A DNA stretch of 64,000 nucleotides from the NCBI RefSeq assembly GCF_964340395.1, contig NC_135567.1, forward strand, positions 8,037,158 to 8,101,157, read 5' to 3'. The stretch comes from Glandiceps talaboti. Its lineage: Eukaryota > Hemichordata > Enteropneusta > Spengelidae. Below, in pieces: positions 14,242 to 23,899 of this stretch (its first letter is position 1; every line of letters starts with the position of its first letter). The notes below the pieces were generated by a model, which searched no databases, was not told where the DNA came from, and was given only the letters and a program-made list of their open reading frames with translations. Position numbers and translations under genes: made by a program.

Positions 14242-14458
14242 GGCACATAAAAAAGAAAGAAGTGGCCAGATAATGAGAAGGCTGCTGCTTTACAACATTT
14301 TGCAGTAGATATCAGTCTCCAGAATGTTCCAGGAAAATGAGAATGTCAAGAATGTAAACAAAAGTAACCTGTTCTAAGTCATAGGAAATGGACAGATGTC
14401 AAGGTTTTTTTTGTTTATAACAAAATACAGAAGCAGAAAAATGATGATAGGAAGATTT
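14242..14458 (+). pseudogene. Decayed gene, C-terminal module
   Basis: A splice-acceptor-like TTTCAG precedes a frame reading KRKKWPDNEKAAALQHF, then SLQNVPGK, a stop, ECQECKQK, and after a frame slip PVLSHRKWTDVKVFFVYNKI. The order is basic residues, WxxxEKAA, LxxVPGK, CxxC, EPxLxxRxWxxVK, YNKI. This is a recognisable C-terminal module of uncharacterised animal proteins that carry an acidic segment upstream. At least one premature stop and one frameshift show it is dead. Together with 12866-13632 it forms a two-exon pseudogene. Function of the family is unknown to me. Confidence 0.55.
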
Positions 14459-14580
14459 GAAAAACTCATGGTGTAGTGTTAAGTTAGAGATCATTGTGGC
14501 AGGTTCATAGTATTTGTTCTCATTCTACAAGATTGGTTGTGTTTTAGTCACTGTAGTGTCACTAAAATTTAAAAAAAATA
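14459..14580. other. Short non-coding spacer
   Basis: AT-rich spacer between the decayed gene and the next mobile element. Confidence 0.4.
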
Positions 14581-15731
14581 CTGCCAATGGCATTGTAGCA
14601 CAACTGTATAGTTTTCAAAAAATGTTCATCCATATGTTTGTCCTTGCTAACAATAGGTGTTCATTTGCTGAATGACTATCCAGTTGCCTATCCAACCATG
14701 TTACTATCTTTGCGATATACGTGATCATTTGGCTGTTGCTATGGGTGTGGTCATGTTGTTAGATATATTTGCATACAATTTTTGAATGTTCACTTTCACT
14801 TGTGTTTGAATTCCTGATATTATTATTGCAATATATGTGATCATTTGGCTGTTGCTATGGGCGTGGTCATGTTGCTTGGCACATTTGCATACATTTTCAA
14901 ATGTTATTCATTTGTCTATTAATACCTGTTATCTTTGTGAAATACACGACCATTTAGCTGTTGCTATGGATGTGGTCATGGTTGCTAGGGATATCTGCAT
15001 ACATTTTTTGAATGATTACTCACTTGCCTACCAGATGATATTGTTTGACCAAAATATACTGTCATTTGGTTGTTGTTAAGGGATTGGTCATGATTGCTAG
15101 GGCCAATTGCGTCAAAATATTTTAAAGAAAATATGTGGAATAACACTTCTAAGTTCTAGAAACATTTCACCAAGTTTCAGTCTCATTGACCAAGTACTTT
15201 TTGAGATATACATATTTGACCAAAATTCACATTTTTACACTTAATTTGCATATTACTGATGAGATCATTATATGCTTAATATTTCTTCATCTATACACCA
15301 ACAGATGCATCCCTGTTAAATTTCAACAATCTCCTCAGTAGTTTTGGAATGATAGGTTTTTGACCTAAAAGATACATTTTTAGCCCTAATTTGCATATTA
15401 CTAAAGGAAACATCATGTCATGAACAAACCTTAATTTACTTACCCCTAAAAATGTTTCCAAAAACTTTCAGGCCAATATCCCCAGTAGTTTTGAAGTTTA
15501 AGTTTTTTGACCAAAAACAATTTTTTTTTACCTAAAATGCACATCTCTGATGCTATCATTTTTCAAAATTCCCAACTAGACACCCAAAGTAACATGACCA
15601 CCAAATATTAAAGCAATCGGTCCAGCACTTTTTTACTTTAAGCTGTTTACACACACACACATCCCCCCCCCCCCATACACACAGACAGACATGCCTAAAG
15701 CACTACTGAACCTTCAGCCCAGTTGTGCTAA
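14581..15731 (+). mobile_element. TAGCAC-family element, near full length
   Basis: It starts with GCCAATGGCATTGTAGCACA and ends with CAGCCCAGTTGTGCTAA, so TAGCACAACTG at the 5' end is complementary to CAGTTGTGCTA at the 3' end. Inside are repeated TTTGGCTGTTGCTATGGG units (14727, 14842, 14957, 15069), then a unique part with ACCAAGTTTCAGTCTCATTG and ACCTAATTTGCATAT-type phrases, then CA and CAGA tracts. No protein is encoded. Terminal complementarity, internal minisatellite, microsatellite and 3' hairpin together resemble the non-autonomous Helentron-associated (DINE-1/HINE) layout. That assignment is inference. Confidence 0.7.
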
Positions 15732-15917
15732 ACAGGTTTCCAAGCAACGTCAAACTGAGGTTAATCTTGATGCCATTGACATTGAGATGTGAAGTAGTCC
15801 ATAAAAGATTTAATGGTTTCATTGCATCAATAAAACAAGAATCTTTCATTTCTAGACTGAAGATAAGGCATCTTTTGACACAATAAATCATGTTTTTGTA
15901 AAAAACAAACAAAAAAA
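15732..15917 (+). mobile_element. Element segment shared with the copy at 20.97 kb
   Basis: The phrase TTTCATTGCATCAATAAAAC and its surroundings recur at about 20970-21120. There they run straight into the 3' half of a TAGCAC-family element. Here the segment is cut off by the start of the next copy. It is probably a diverged or alternative internal part of the same family. Confidence 0.6.
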
Positions 15918-17307
15918 TACCGCCAATGGCGTTGTAGCACAACTGTACAGTTTTTTAAAATGTTTATCCATATGCTAGTCCATGCTAACAATAGGTGTTC
16001 ATTTGCTGAATAACTATCCAGTTGCCTATCCAACCATGTTGCTATCTTTACGATAAATGCTATCGTTTGGCTGTTGCTATGGGTGTGGTCATGTTGTTAG
16101 ATATATTTGCATACATTTATGTATGTTTTTGTTCACTTATGAATGAATTCCTAATATTGTCTTTGCAATACACGTGATCATTTGGCTGTTGCTATGGGTG
16201 TGGTCTTGTTGCTAGGGTATTTGCATACATTTTTGAATGTTTATTCAATTGTCTATTAAACCCCATTGTTATCTTTGTGAAATACACCACCGTTTGGCTG
16301 TTGCTATGGGCGGGGTCATGGTTACTAGGGTATTTGCATACATTTTTTGAATGTTTATTCATTTGTCTTTCTATTCCTGTTGTTATCTTTGCAATACACG
16401 TGATTATTTGGCTGTTGCTATGGGTGTGGACTTGTTGCTATGCAAATTTACATACATTTTTTGAATGTTTATTCAATTGTCTATTAAACCCTGTTGTTAT
16501 CTTTGTGAAATACACCTCTGTTTGGCTGTTGCTATGGGCGTGGTCATGGTTGCTAGGGTATTTGCATACATTTTTTGAATGTTTACTCACTTGCCTACCA
16601 GATGATGTTGTTATTTGACCAAAGTATACTACCATTTGGTTGTTGCTAAGGGTGTGGTCATGGTTGCTAGGGTCAATTTTGTCCAAAAAAATGAAGAAAA
16701 TCTGCAGATTACCACTTTCGGAACCATCTCACCAAGTTTCAGACTCATTGACCAAGTACTTTTTGAGATATAAGTTTTTGACCAAAAATGAACATTCTTA
16801 CACCTAATTTGCATATCACTCATGAAATTATTGTATGCTTAATATATCTTCATCCATACATCCCTAGATGCATCCCCATCAAATTTCAGCCCAATCTGCT
16901 CAGTAGTTTTGGAATTATAGATTTTTAACCAAAAAGACACATTTTTAGCCCTAATTTGCATATCACTGATGGAATCATCATGTCATGAACAAATCTTACT
17001 TTACACTTCCTAAAGAATCTTCCCACCAAATTTCGCACCAATCTGCCCAGTAGTTTCTGAGTTTAAGTTTTTTGACCAAAAATCACATTTTTTGACCCAA
17101 ATCGCACACCTGTGATGCGATCATTTTGATTTGAACAATTTCCCAACTAGACACCCAAGGTAATGGACCCACCAAATATCATGGCAATCGGTTCAGCAGT
17201 TTTTGACTTTAAGTTGTTTACACACACACACACACACACACACAGACAGACAGACAGACGCCGGGCGATCCCTATAGCACTACTGAACCTCAGTTCAGTT
17301 GTGCTAA
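15918..17307 (+). mobile_element. TAGCAC-family element, best complete copy
   Basis: It starts CGCCAATGGCGTTGTAGCAC and ends CAGTTCAGTTGTGCTAAAAA. From 5' to 3' it has a unique head, six units of an internal minisatellite (16063-16675), a conserved tail domain with TTGCATATCACTGATGGAAT, (CA)n at 17219-17242, (CAGA)n, and the 3' hairpin TAGCACTACTGAAC/GTTCAGTTGTGCTA. No ORF of significance is present, so the element is non-autonomous. An A-rich flank precedes the 5' end in this and most other copies, so I could not define a target-site duplication. Confidence 0.75.
16063..16675 (+). repeat. Internal ~114-bp minisatellite with dimeric order
   Basis: GGCTGTTG recurs at 16069, 16184, 16296, 16410 and 16524, with a variant at 16639, giving a spacing of 112-115 bp. 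Units alternate between an ACGTGATCATTTGGC entry and an AAATACACC-type entry. The higher-order repeat is therefore about 228 bp. Confidence 0.85.
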
Positions 17308-17423
17308 AAAACCACACACCTCTGATGCGTTTGCTTTCATTTGAAGAATTTTCCATCTAGACACCCTAAGTAGTGTCCCCACCAAATATCAAGCCGATCG
17401 GTTTGACAGTTTTTGACTTTGTC

Positions 17424-17507
<84 letters not shown>

Positions 17508-17555
17508 TTCTCCATGGCTCTAGCACTACTGAACCTCAGTTCAGTTGTGCTAAAA
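17308..17555 (+). mobile_element. Second 3' tail of the TAGCAC family in tandem
   Basis: Directly after the previous copy the 3'-terminal ~210 bp recurs (CACCTCTGATGCG through CAGTTGTGCTAA), but with a much longer (CA)n tract at 17428-17505. A tail duplication beside a complete copy resembles the head/tail arrays formed by rolling-circle elements. Slippage or unequal crossing over could also explain it. Confidence 0.65.
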
Positions 17556-18393
17556 ACAAAGACACAGCAGCTCTGTCCTTTGGGAAACTGATCATGTGTA
17601 TTATAGTGATCTCATGACCAGAATTTTCACCATAATTTGAATGTCAGCCAAGATTACGTATAAGAGAACCGATCGTACATTTAAAGTCTTGACATTCAAT
17701 ATGCACTATTAAGTTATTGATAACTTGATTTGTTTGTTGTAGATTGTCACACAATTGCTAATGCACAAGGCTCAGTCAATGACATCTGTCAATCAATGAC
17801 GGTGATTTGTCAATAGCACATCTATGACAAAATCCAAGTTACATATTCCGCCGACAAGATATCTCACTTTATAGAATACATGTTACTGTTACTTCTGTTT
17901 CACTTTTGTTCTTTATTGTTTAAAGTGGGCAATATCTTTTGGACAAAAACATTATTTTTAACTGGATCATAAGTGTGTTTTGTTTTCATTTCAATGTCTT
18001 ACCATGACATGTTTTATTTTGTTTCATTTTTAGCTTAATGTAGTTTAAAGTCTTTCCTTAGATGTGGTAACACCTAATGCATAGACTAAATTTGCAACGA
18101 CTTGTCAGATATAACTATATATATATCGACTTGGGCAACACGTTTCACACAAAAAGTTGTAGTTTTCTATCAAAACTGATAATTGCAAACATTTTTAACA
18201 TTAGCGCCTATTTAGCTATTGTTGTCAATATTCCATTGTAATCATCTTATCTTTATGTCAACCACTCTGCAATCAATGTTGTTTTGTAAATAAAATATTG
18301 TTTTATTTATGAGCAATGAGCTACTTATTGATACACTTACCAATGATTCATTTATAGGCAATGATCTGATTTATTTACTAAGTATACACTTAC
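17556..18393. other. Non-coding, presumed intron of the ankyrin gene
   Basis: AT-rich with no coding seen. AATAAA motifs occur near 18289, but no transcript end is demonstrable. Confidence 0.4.
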
Positions 18394-18480
18394 CCCATCT
18401 GCATAATTCACATCATAACCATTAGCCAAGTAGAATTTAACCTTCTCTATATCTCCTCCCAAAGCAGCATAAATGAGATC
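18394..18480 (-). CDS. Ankyrin-repeat exon (minus strand)
   Basis: On the minus strand an 87-bp exon is bounded by an acceptor (TTTTATATTAG) and a donor (GTAAG). It reads in one open frame DLIYAALGGDIEKVKFYLAN, then GYDVNYADG. This is most of a canonical ankyrin repeat: the helix 1 AAxxGD motif, the helix 2 VKFYL-x-NG motif, and the DVNxxD loop entry. Ankyrin repeats are protein-binding scaffolds. Intron phases are 0/0, which fits the 10-codon exon at 29029-29058, giving an N-terminus of MELSQEKDPY followed by this repeat. Further ankyrin exons would lie at lower coordinates. I found none before the window start, so later exons are probably outside it. The repeat is clear; the gene identity is not. 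Confidence 0.7.
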
Positions 18481-18580
18481 CTAATATAAAACAAACATAT
18501 ACAATGATTAGACTAATTTACATCAGTTTCACAAATCATGTCAAAATTACATTAAAAATATGCTTACTACAAACCCAGTG

Positions 18581-18943
18581 TTAAAGTGACCAAATTGATG
18601 AGGATTAGGTATTTATTTTGGATTTTTAATTTATAAAACAACTTTACTGTATTTTCTAATTGAAAAAAAAAATAATGTGAAATAATATCTACCAATTCCT
18701 TGTTTGTAACTCAGTAAATTGAAAATCATTAAAATATGTCTAAAATGTTTGTAATTGTATGTACAATAACAAACTTTTTACACTTTTTGCATCTTTTTTG
18801 TAATCAAATGAGTTACAAACAAGGTCTTGGTATATAATATGTTATTTCACATTATTTGTTAAATTAGGAAAACACAGTAAAGTTGTATTATGAATTAAAA
18901 ATCCAAAATAAATACATAATTCTCATCCATATGGCCACTTTAA
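18581..18943. mobile_element. TTAA-flanked MITE with very long inverted repeats
   Basis: The termini read TTAAAGTGACCA and TGGCCACTTTAA, with TTAA at both ends as a target duplication. Inverted repeats of about 130 bp (for example TTTATTTTGGATTTTTAATT near the left end) leave a short AT-rich centre. There is no coding. TTAA target sites are typical of piggyBac and Kolobok superfamilies. Assignment to either is inference. Confidence 0.75.
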
Positions 18944-19292
18944 TAATATTTTAATATTTCCTTTTAGACAACATTTAAATATATATATCAAAAATATACA
19001 TAAGGTAGCTGTCTATTTTACCATTCACACAAATGATATTATGTAATATTATATGATTAATATGTAATTTATATCAATCTATTTTAATTAATACCAATCT
19101 ATATAAAACACACTTTTTTGTCACTTCAATTCAAATATATGATTATTGTAAAACACAGGTAGGGTTGATTTGAACAGTTTGATTTGAGATCATTATCATT
19201 TTGTCAAATCAGAACAACCCGGAAAGACTTTACGTAATGGTATGATAAAAATCATTAGATTAGCTTTGTAGATCAAATGATTTATAAAGGCT
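18944..19292. other. AT-rich non-coding spacer
   Basis: No coding or repeat structure was recognised. Confidence 0.4.
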
Positions 19293-19488
19293 ATAAGACA
19301 CAAATAGTTCAAAGTTGTTTTAGCATTAAGTTTTCAATCCGTCAAAATCTAGTTAAAGCTGACCACTAGGTGGCGGTATGATCAGCAGATTGGTCAGCTG
19401 TAACAATGAAAGTCATTCTGATGAAGATCGTCAACAAGACAGATCAAAAGCTCAATGCTAAAAACATTTTGAACTGCTTGTGCGTTAT
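19293..19488. mobile_element. Foldback element of about 196 bp
   Basis: The left arm has ATAAGACACAAATAGTTCAA and TGTTTTAGCATT. The right arm has AATGCTAAAAACATTTTGAA then CTGCTTGTGCGTTAT, its imperfect reverse complement. The arms are about 40 bp with mismatches and the centre is about 115 bp. No clear target duplication was seen. Confidence 0.6.
19373..19386 (+). promoter_or_regulatory. CTCF-like motif inside the foldback element
   Basis: CCACTAGGTGGCGG matches every position of the CCASYAGRKGGCRS consensus used for CTCF. It sits in the unpaired centre of the element. A 14-bp match can arise by chance, and occupancy is unknown. Confidence 0.35.
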
Positions 19489-19875
19489 ACCATTTGTAAT
19501 GCATTCATAATGCTAAAACATGTAACATTAAAAAGCTATATTGATGATGGACAACTGATATATACACATACTCTATGTAAATTAGAATATTAACACATGT
19601 ATCTGTGTTATAGTTTCTAAGAATTACTACTATACTAGACTGTAAGATATGTCGTGACGTTCTGCCCTCACTGGCCTCTGATGTGTGAGGGCGCCCCATC
19701 ATGGTGTACCTTACAGACTAAAGAATTACATGATTATACATATTTACAAATTTTGAGGAAATTTAAATCTGACCATGTCATCAGATACATTTAAATATTT
19801 ACAAGATATGTATTCATGTATGACGTCACTGTATTACACCAAACCATTTCACAGCTACAGACTTTATTGTTTCAG
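19489..19875. other. Non-coding spacer
   Basis: No coding recognised. The 65-codon minus-strand frame here shows no domain or codon signal. Confidence 0.4.
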
Positions 19876-20250
19876 GGGTGAGGGATGTAGCTGCCTGCTG
19901 GGGGTGTACCTGCCTGCTGGGGGGATGTAGCTGCCTGCTGGGGGTGTAGCTGCCTGCTGGGGCAGGGGGTGTAGTTGCCTGCTGGGGGTGTAGCTGCCTG
20001 CTGGGGCAGGGGGTGTAGTTGCCTGCTGGGGGTGTAGCTGCCTGCTGGGGCAGGGGGTGTAGCTGCCTGCTGGGGGGGGGGAGGTTTGTAGCTGCCTGCT
20101 GGGGGGGGAGGTTTGTAGCTGCCTGCTGGGGGGGGGGAGAGTTGTAGCTGCCTGCTGGGTGGTGTTGTTGCCTGCTGGGGGGTGTAGCTGCCTGCTGGGT
20201 GGTGTTGTTGCCTGCTGGGGGTGTAACTGCCTGCTGGGAGGGGGGAGTAG
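19876..20250. repeat. G-rich minisatellite, ~20-30 bp unit
   Basis: About 17 copies of GTAGCTGCCTGCTGGGG with variable G-run length (4 to 9 G) and GTT or TTG variants. Repeated G4-9 blocks make G-quadruplex formation plausible on the plus strand. Pro/Gln-rich minus-strand frames of 133-169 codons are artefacts of the repeat. Confidence 0.9.
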
Positions 20251-20326
20251 CTCCCTCAATGGCAAGGGGCTGGGTAACCAAGACTACAGACTTTAAATGG
20301 ATAGATGTACTTAAATAAATTAGTGA

Positions 20327-21297
20327 CAATGGCATTATAGCACAAATCTATAATAATCACATCCTCAAAGAGCTTTACAATTATTACTCCATGGCACAGA
20401 CCTATAGTGGCACAATGGCCCTTTACTTCCTCAACTCCCTGGGGAGCATACAATCAGCCTCTATAAGATTAAAGCATTCACATTCATTTCAACATCTATC
20501 CTACCAGGTCCCCAATTAATACAGCTAGGTTAACCAAAGCGCAATTGTGGTTCAAATCTTACTCAAGAACTTTAGTCATTCAGAAACAAATGCCAGCAAC
20601 GGGCTCAACCCTGCAACCTGCACATTCATAGCCAGCCACTCTAAATATTCAACCATCATGACTCTACAACCTGCAACCTGCAGATTTCTAGCCATCCACT
20701 CTAAACATTCAACCATCATGACAGCACATCTATCCACTTGCCTTATACCAATGATGTTATTGTACAATATATATATATCACTAGTTCATTGTTGTTGCTA
20801 TGAGTATAGTCTACATTGTAGTAGCTTTAGCATATATGTGTTCACCTGCCAAATGTTTAATTTGTCTACACAACCCTGTTGTTACATTCCCCACATACGC
20901 CATCAATTGGAGGTTGCTGTGGGTATCAATATTTTAGCATGTGACTTCACTTTTGGATATTTAACAGGCCTAGGTTGCCAAGCAACCTTAAACAGATGTT
21001 AATCTTTACGCCACTGACATTGACATGTGAAGTAGCCCATAAAAGATTTAATGATTTCATTGCATCAATAAAACAAGAATCTTTCATTTCCAGGCTGAAG
21101 TCAAAGCATTTTGTAATACAACAAATCACATTTTCAAACGTAAAATGCACATTTCTGATGCCATCATTTTCATTTGAACAATTTCCCAATGAGACAATCG
21201 AAGTAACATGACCACCAAATATTAAAGCAATTGGTCTAGCAGTTTTTTACTTTAAGTTGTTTACACACACACACACACACTCACACACTCACACACA

Positions 21298-21339
<42 letters not shown>

Positions 21340-21416
21340 AACACACACACACACAGACAGACAGACACTTAGCGATCCCTACAGCACTACTGAACCTTAT
21401 CAATTCAGTTGTGCTA
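20327..21416 (+). mobile_element. TAGCAC-family element, diverged copy
   Basis: A degenerate head (GACAATGGCATTATAGCACA) is followed by a SINE-like insert (about 20517-20640), a degenerate minisatellite with GTTGCTATGAG, the segment shared with 15.74 kb, and the 3' half with CA/CAGA and TCAATTCAGTTGTGCTAA. The internal minisatellite is mostly lost. Confidence 0.6.
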
Positions 21417-21673
21417 AAAATGAGTTAAAGGGGAACACCACTCAGTGAAATAATTGTATTACCTGAGAGTTTTTTGGTTTTAGATGACAATTTGTATAGT
21501 CATGATGACTCTTGGTTCATTTTTAGTCTTCAATGAGCAAACTAATAATATTGGTGTGCATCCAAAGTTCACAAAAATACATTCATTTCTCCAGTAACAC
21601 CACTTTTCTGGATTGGAACCATTAAAGGGGCATGGTCTGAAACGTCTATCTTTTTTCTTCTTTTTTTTCTTTT

Positions 21674-21707
<34 letters not shown>

Positions 21708-22340
21708 TATTTTTTGTTACCTGTATGTACCACTGACTGTAACTTGTTTAATGGTCAGTAATTTATATGCAAAGCCCATACCCTGTTATCTAATGTATTC
21801 TATACTAAGGAATACCATAATATTCTTTTATACTTACAGTATCACAGTAGTTTATAGAGTGAGAATTTTGCAAGCGACTACCAGTCATTACACAAGTAGC
21901 AGTGAGTGACTGTTTATTTGACGAACCAAAATTGTGTATTCTCCTACCTCTTATTATGTTGTGACTCACATTTATACAATTACCGATAGTTGATTACATA
22001 CTTTTCAGGATGAATGTCATTATATCGAAATGACAGTTCCAAAAAATAATTCCAGTTGTAGCTAGTTTAGCTTTAATAATTTATCAACTTTTATAGAACA
22101 GTCTATGACAACTTGCTGCTTTCACTTGATTCTAGGCAGTCAGAAGTACAGAGCTCAGGTTAGACTAATGAGGTTAAAACAAGCAATTTTGAAAACACCA
22201 ACTTTTGAGGTGCTTTTCTCACAAATGTTTAGCCACAGAATCAAGGCAAATGAGGATTGTGTATTTTGGTTATATCCCATAACCAAAATTCAAAATCCCA
22301 AATTGCCCGGATTCTAGGCCAACAAATATATGACGATATT
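21417..22340. other. Non-coding with lone TTAAAGGGG ends and homopolymers
   Basis: TTAAAGGGGAACACCACTC at 21425 and TTAAAGGGGCATGG at 21622 resemble the end of the TTAA element at 22.95 kb, but no opposite ends are visible. A T-rich run (21650-21686) abuts a run of about 20 G (to 21707). No gene recognised. Confidence 0.5.
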
Positions 22341-22379
22341 GTATATGGATTATCCAGCTTTCAGTACAGGTATTACAAA

Positions 22380-22815
22380 ATTGGCCATAAAGATACACTC
22401 AGTGGTACCTTAACAGAGATAGTATTACAAACATTGATTGATGGAATGAGTGTTGTATATGTATACAGTATAGTCAATTGGCCATAAATATAAACTCAAT
22501 GATACATTAACAGAGATAGTATTACAAACATTGATTGATGGAATGAGTGTTGTATATGTATAGTCAATTGGCCATAAATATAAACTCAATGATACATTAA
22601 CAAAGATAGTATTACAAACACTGATTGATGGAATGAGTGTTGTATATGTATAGTCAATTGGCCTTAAAGATGAAGTCAATGTTACCTTAACAGAGATAGT
22701 ATTACAAACATTGATTGATGGAATGAGTGTTGTATATGTATAGTCAATTGGCCATAAATATAAACTAAGTGATACCTTAACAAAGATAGTATTACAAGCA
22801 CTGATTGGTTAAACA
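22380..22815. repeat. 90-bp tandem repeat, five units
   Basis: GCCATAAA-type starts recur at 22384, 22481, 22571, 22661 and 22751. The period is 90 bp, except the first unit, which has 7 extra bases (TACAGTA region). Each unit contains GATAGTATTACAAACATTGA and TGAGTGTTGTATATGTATAG. Confidence 0.9.
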
Positions 22816-23368
22816 AGTGTTGTGTAGTCAGTTACCTCACAAGTAAACTGGGTACTGTACTTGTAATTCTATACTGATAAATCTGAAATGTCATATTTAA
22901 ATTTTGTCATCTAATCTGATTTGTCACATTTAATTCAGGCTGGGGATATTAAAGGGGAATACCACTCCAGGAAATGAAGACATTTATGTAAACTTTGAGT
23001 TGTAGTTAGACATTGTATGAATTTACATCACTTACATTACACATAATTAACTAAAATTAAAAAGTAAAAATTATTGACTATCTATTGTTTATTGGTAGTC
23101 CTTATTAACACACATGATTTGTCTCATTGTAAACCTAAAAAAAAATCTTGATTTTTCATTCACTTTGGTGTTCAATGTCAAAAACCTGTGGATTAATGAT
23201 CTGCAAATATTATCTAATATGTAAATATTTGTACGCAAATTCTTGGTTTTTAGTGGTCATGTATATGGTAAACATATGGTAATTTGATATATCTGTATGA
23301 CATGCAAACAGTGAAAGTATCATATTACATGATTACATGTGTCCAAACTGACCAAGTATGACCTGGTA

Positions 23369-23540
23369 TTTATATATAATCCCATGAAATCAATGTTAGT
23401 TTTTTGTCATAATGCTCCGAGTATGATTCCGCGGACTAATACAAATTCGAGCCAGTAGGCGAGAATTTGTAGTCCGCGGAATCATACAAGGAACATTATG
23501 ACGTAAAACTAACATTGATTTCATGGGATTATATATTTAT
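23369..23540. mobile_element. Near-perfect foldback element, CGAGCC/GGCGAG core
   Basis: Arms of about 80 bp meet at CGAGCC-AGTA-GGCGAG (23448-23463). The arms include CCCATGAAATCAATGTTAGT and GATTCCGCGGACT and their reverse complements. Mismatches are few. The core is shared with the unrelated-arm foldback at 56945-57084. Confidence 0.85.
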
Positions 23541-23863
23541 CACATGATTAAGTATTTCCCCGTATTTTTCTAAAATTTTAAATCGTATTATACGAATACT
23601 GAATCAATTAAACGCACTATATTCTTCATCGCGTATTAAAAATGGCGCCTGACAGCTATGCAAATTACATAATCATGTGACCTGTCGCGAGGTCAAGCTT
23701 ACCATATGTATGGTATCGGTCATACTGTTGTGTGGTTTCTCAACCAAAATTATCGGTTATAACCTTGCAATGTACATGTAATACCGAATTTAGTTTAAAA
23801 CGTAAGTAGAATTGTCTGAATATGACTTGTGCTGTCATTTTAATCATATTTTCTTGGGTTGTG

Positions 23864-23899
23864 CATAGACCCTACACCAACGTTGGTGTAGGGTCTATG
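23864..23899. repeat. Perfect 36-bp palindrome with flanking 7-bp direct repeats
   Basis: The half-site CATAGACCCTACACCAAC is followed immediately by its exact reverse complement, with no spacer. GGTTGTG occurs directly on both sides, as expected of a target-site duplication. Confidence 0.9.

Noticed and set aside
16277-16618. 113-codon plus frame with repeated WLLLWAG
   Set aside because: Translation of the internal minisatellite of a mobile element.
19826-20335. Pro/Gln-rich minus-strand protein
   Set aside because: Produced by the CTGCCTGCTGGGG minisatellite.
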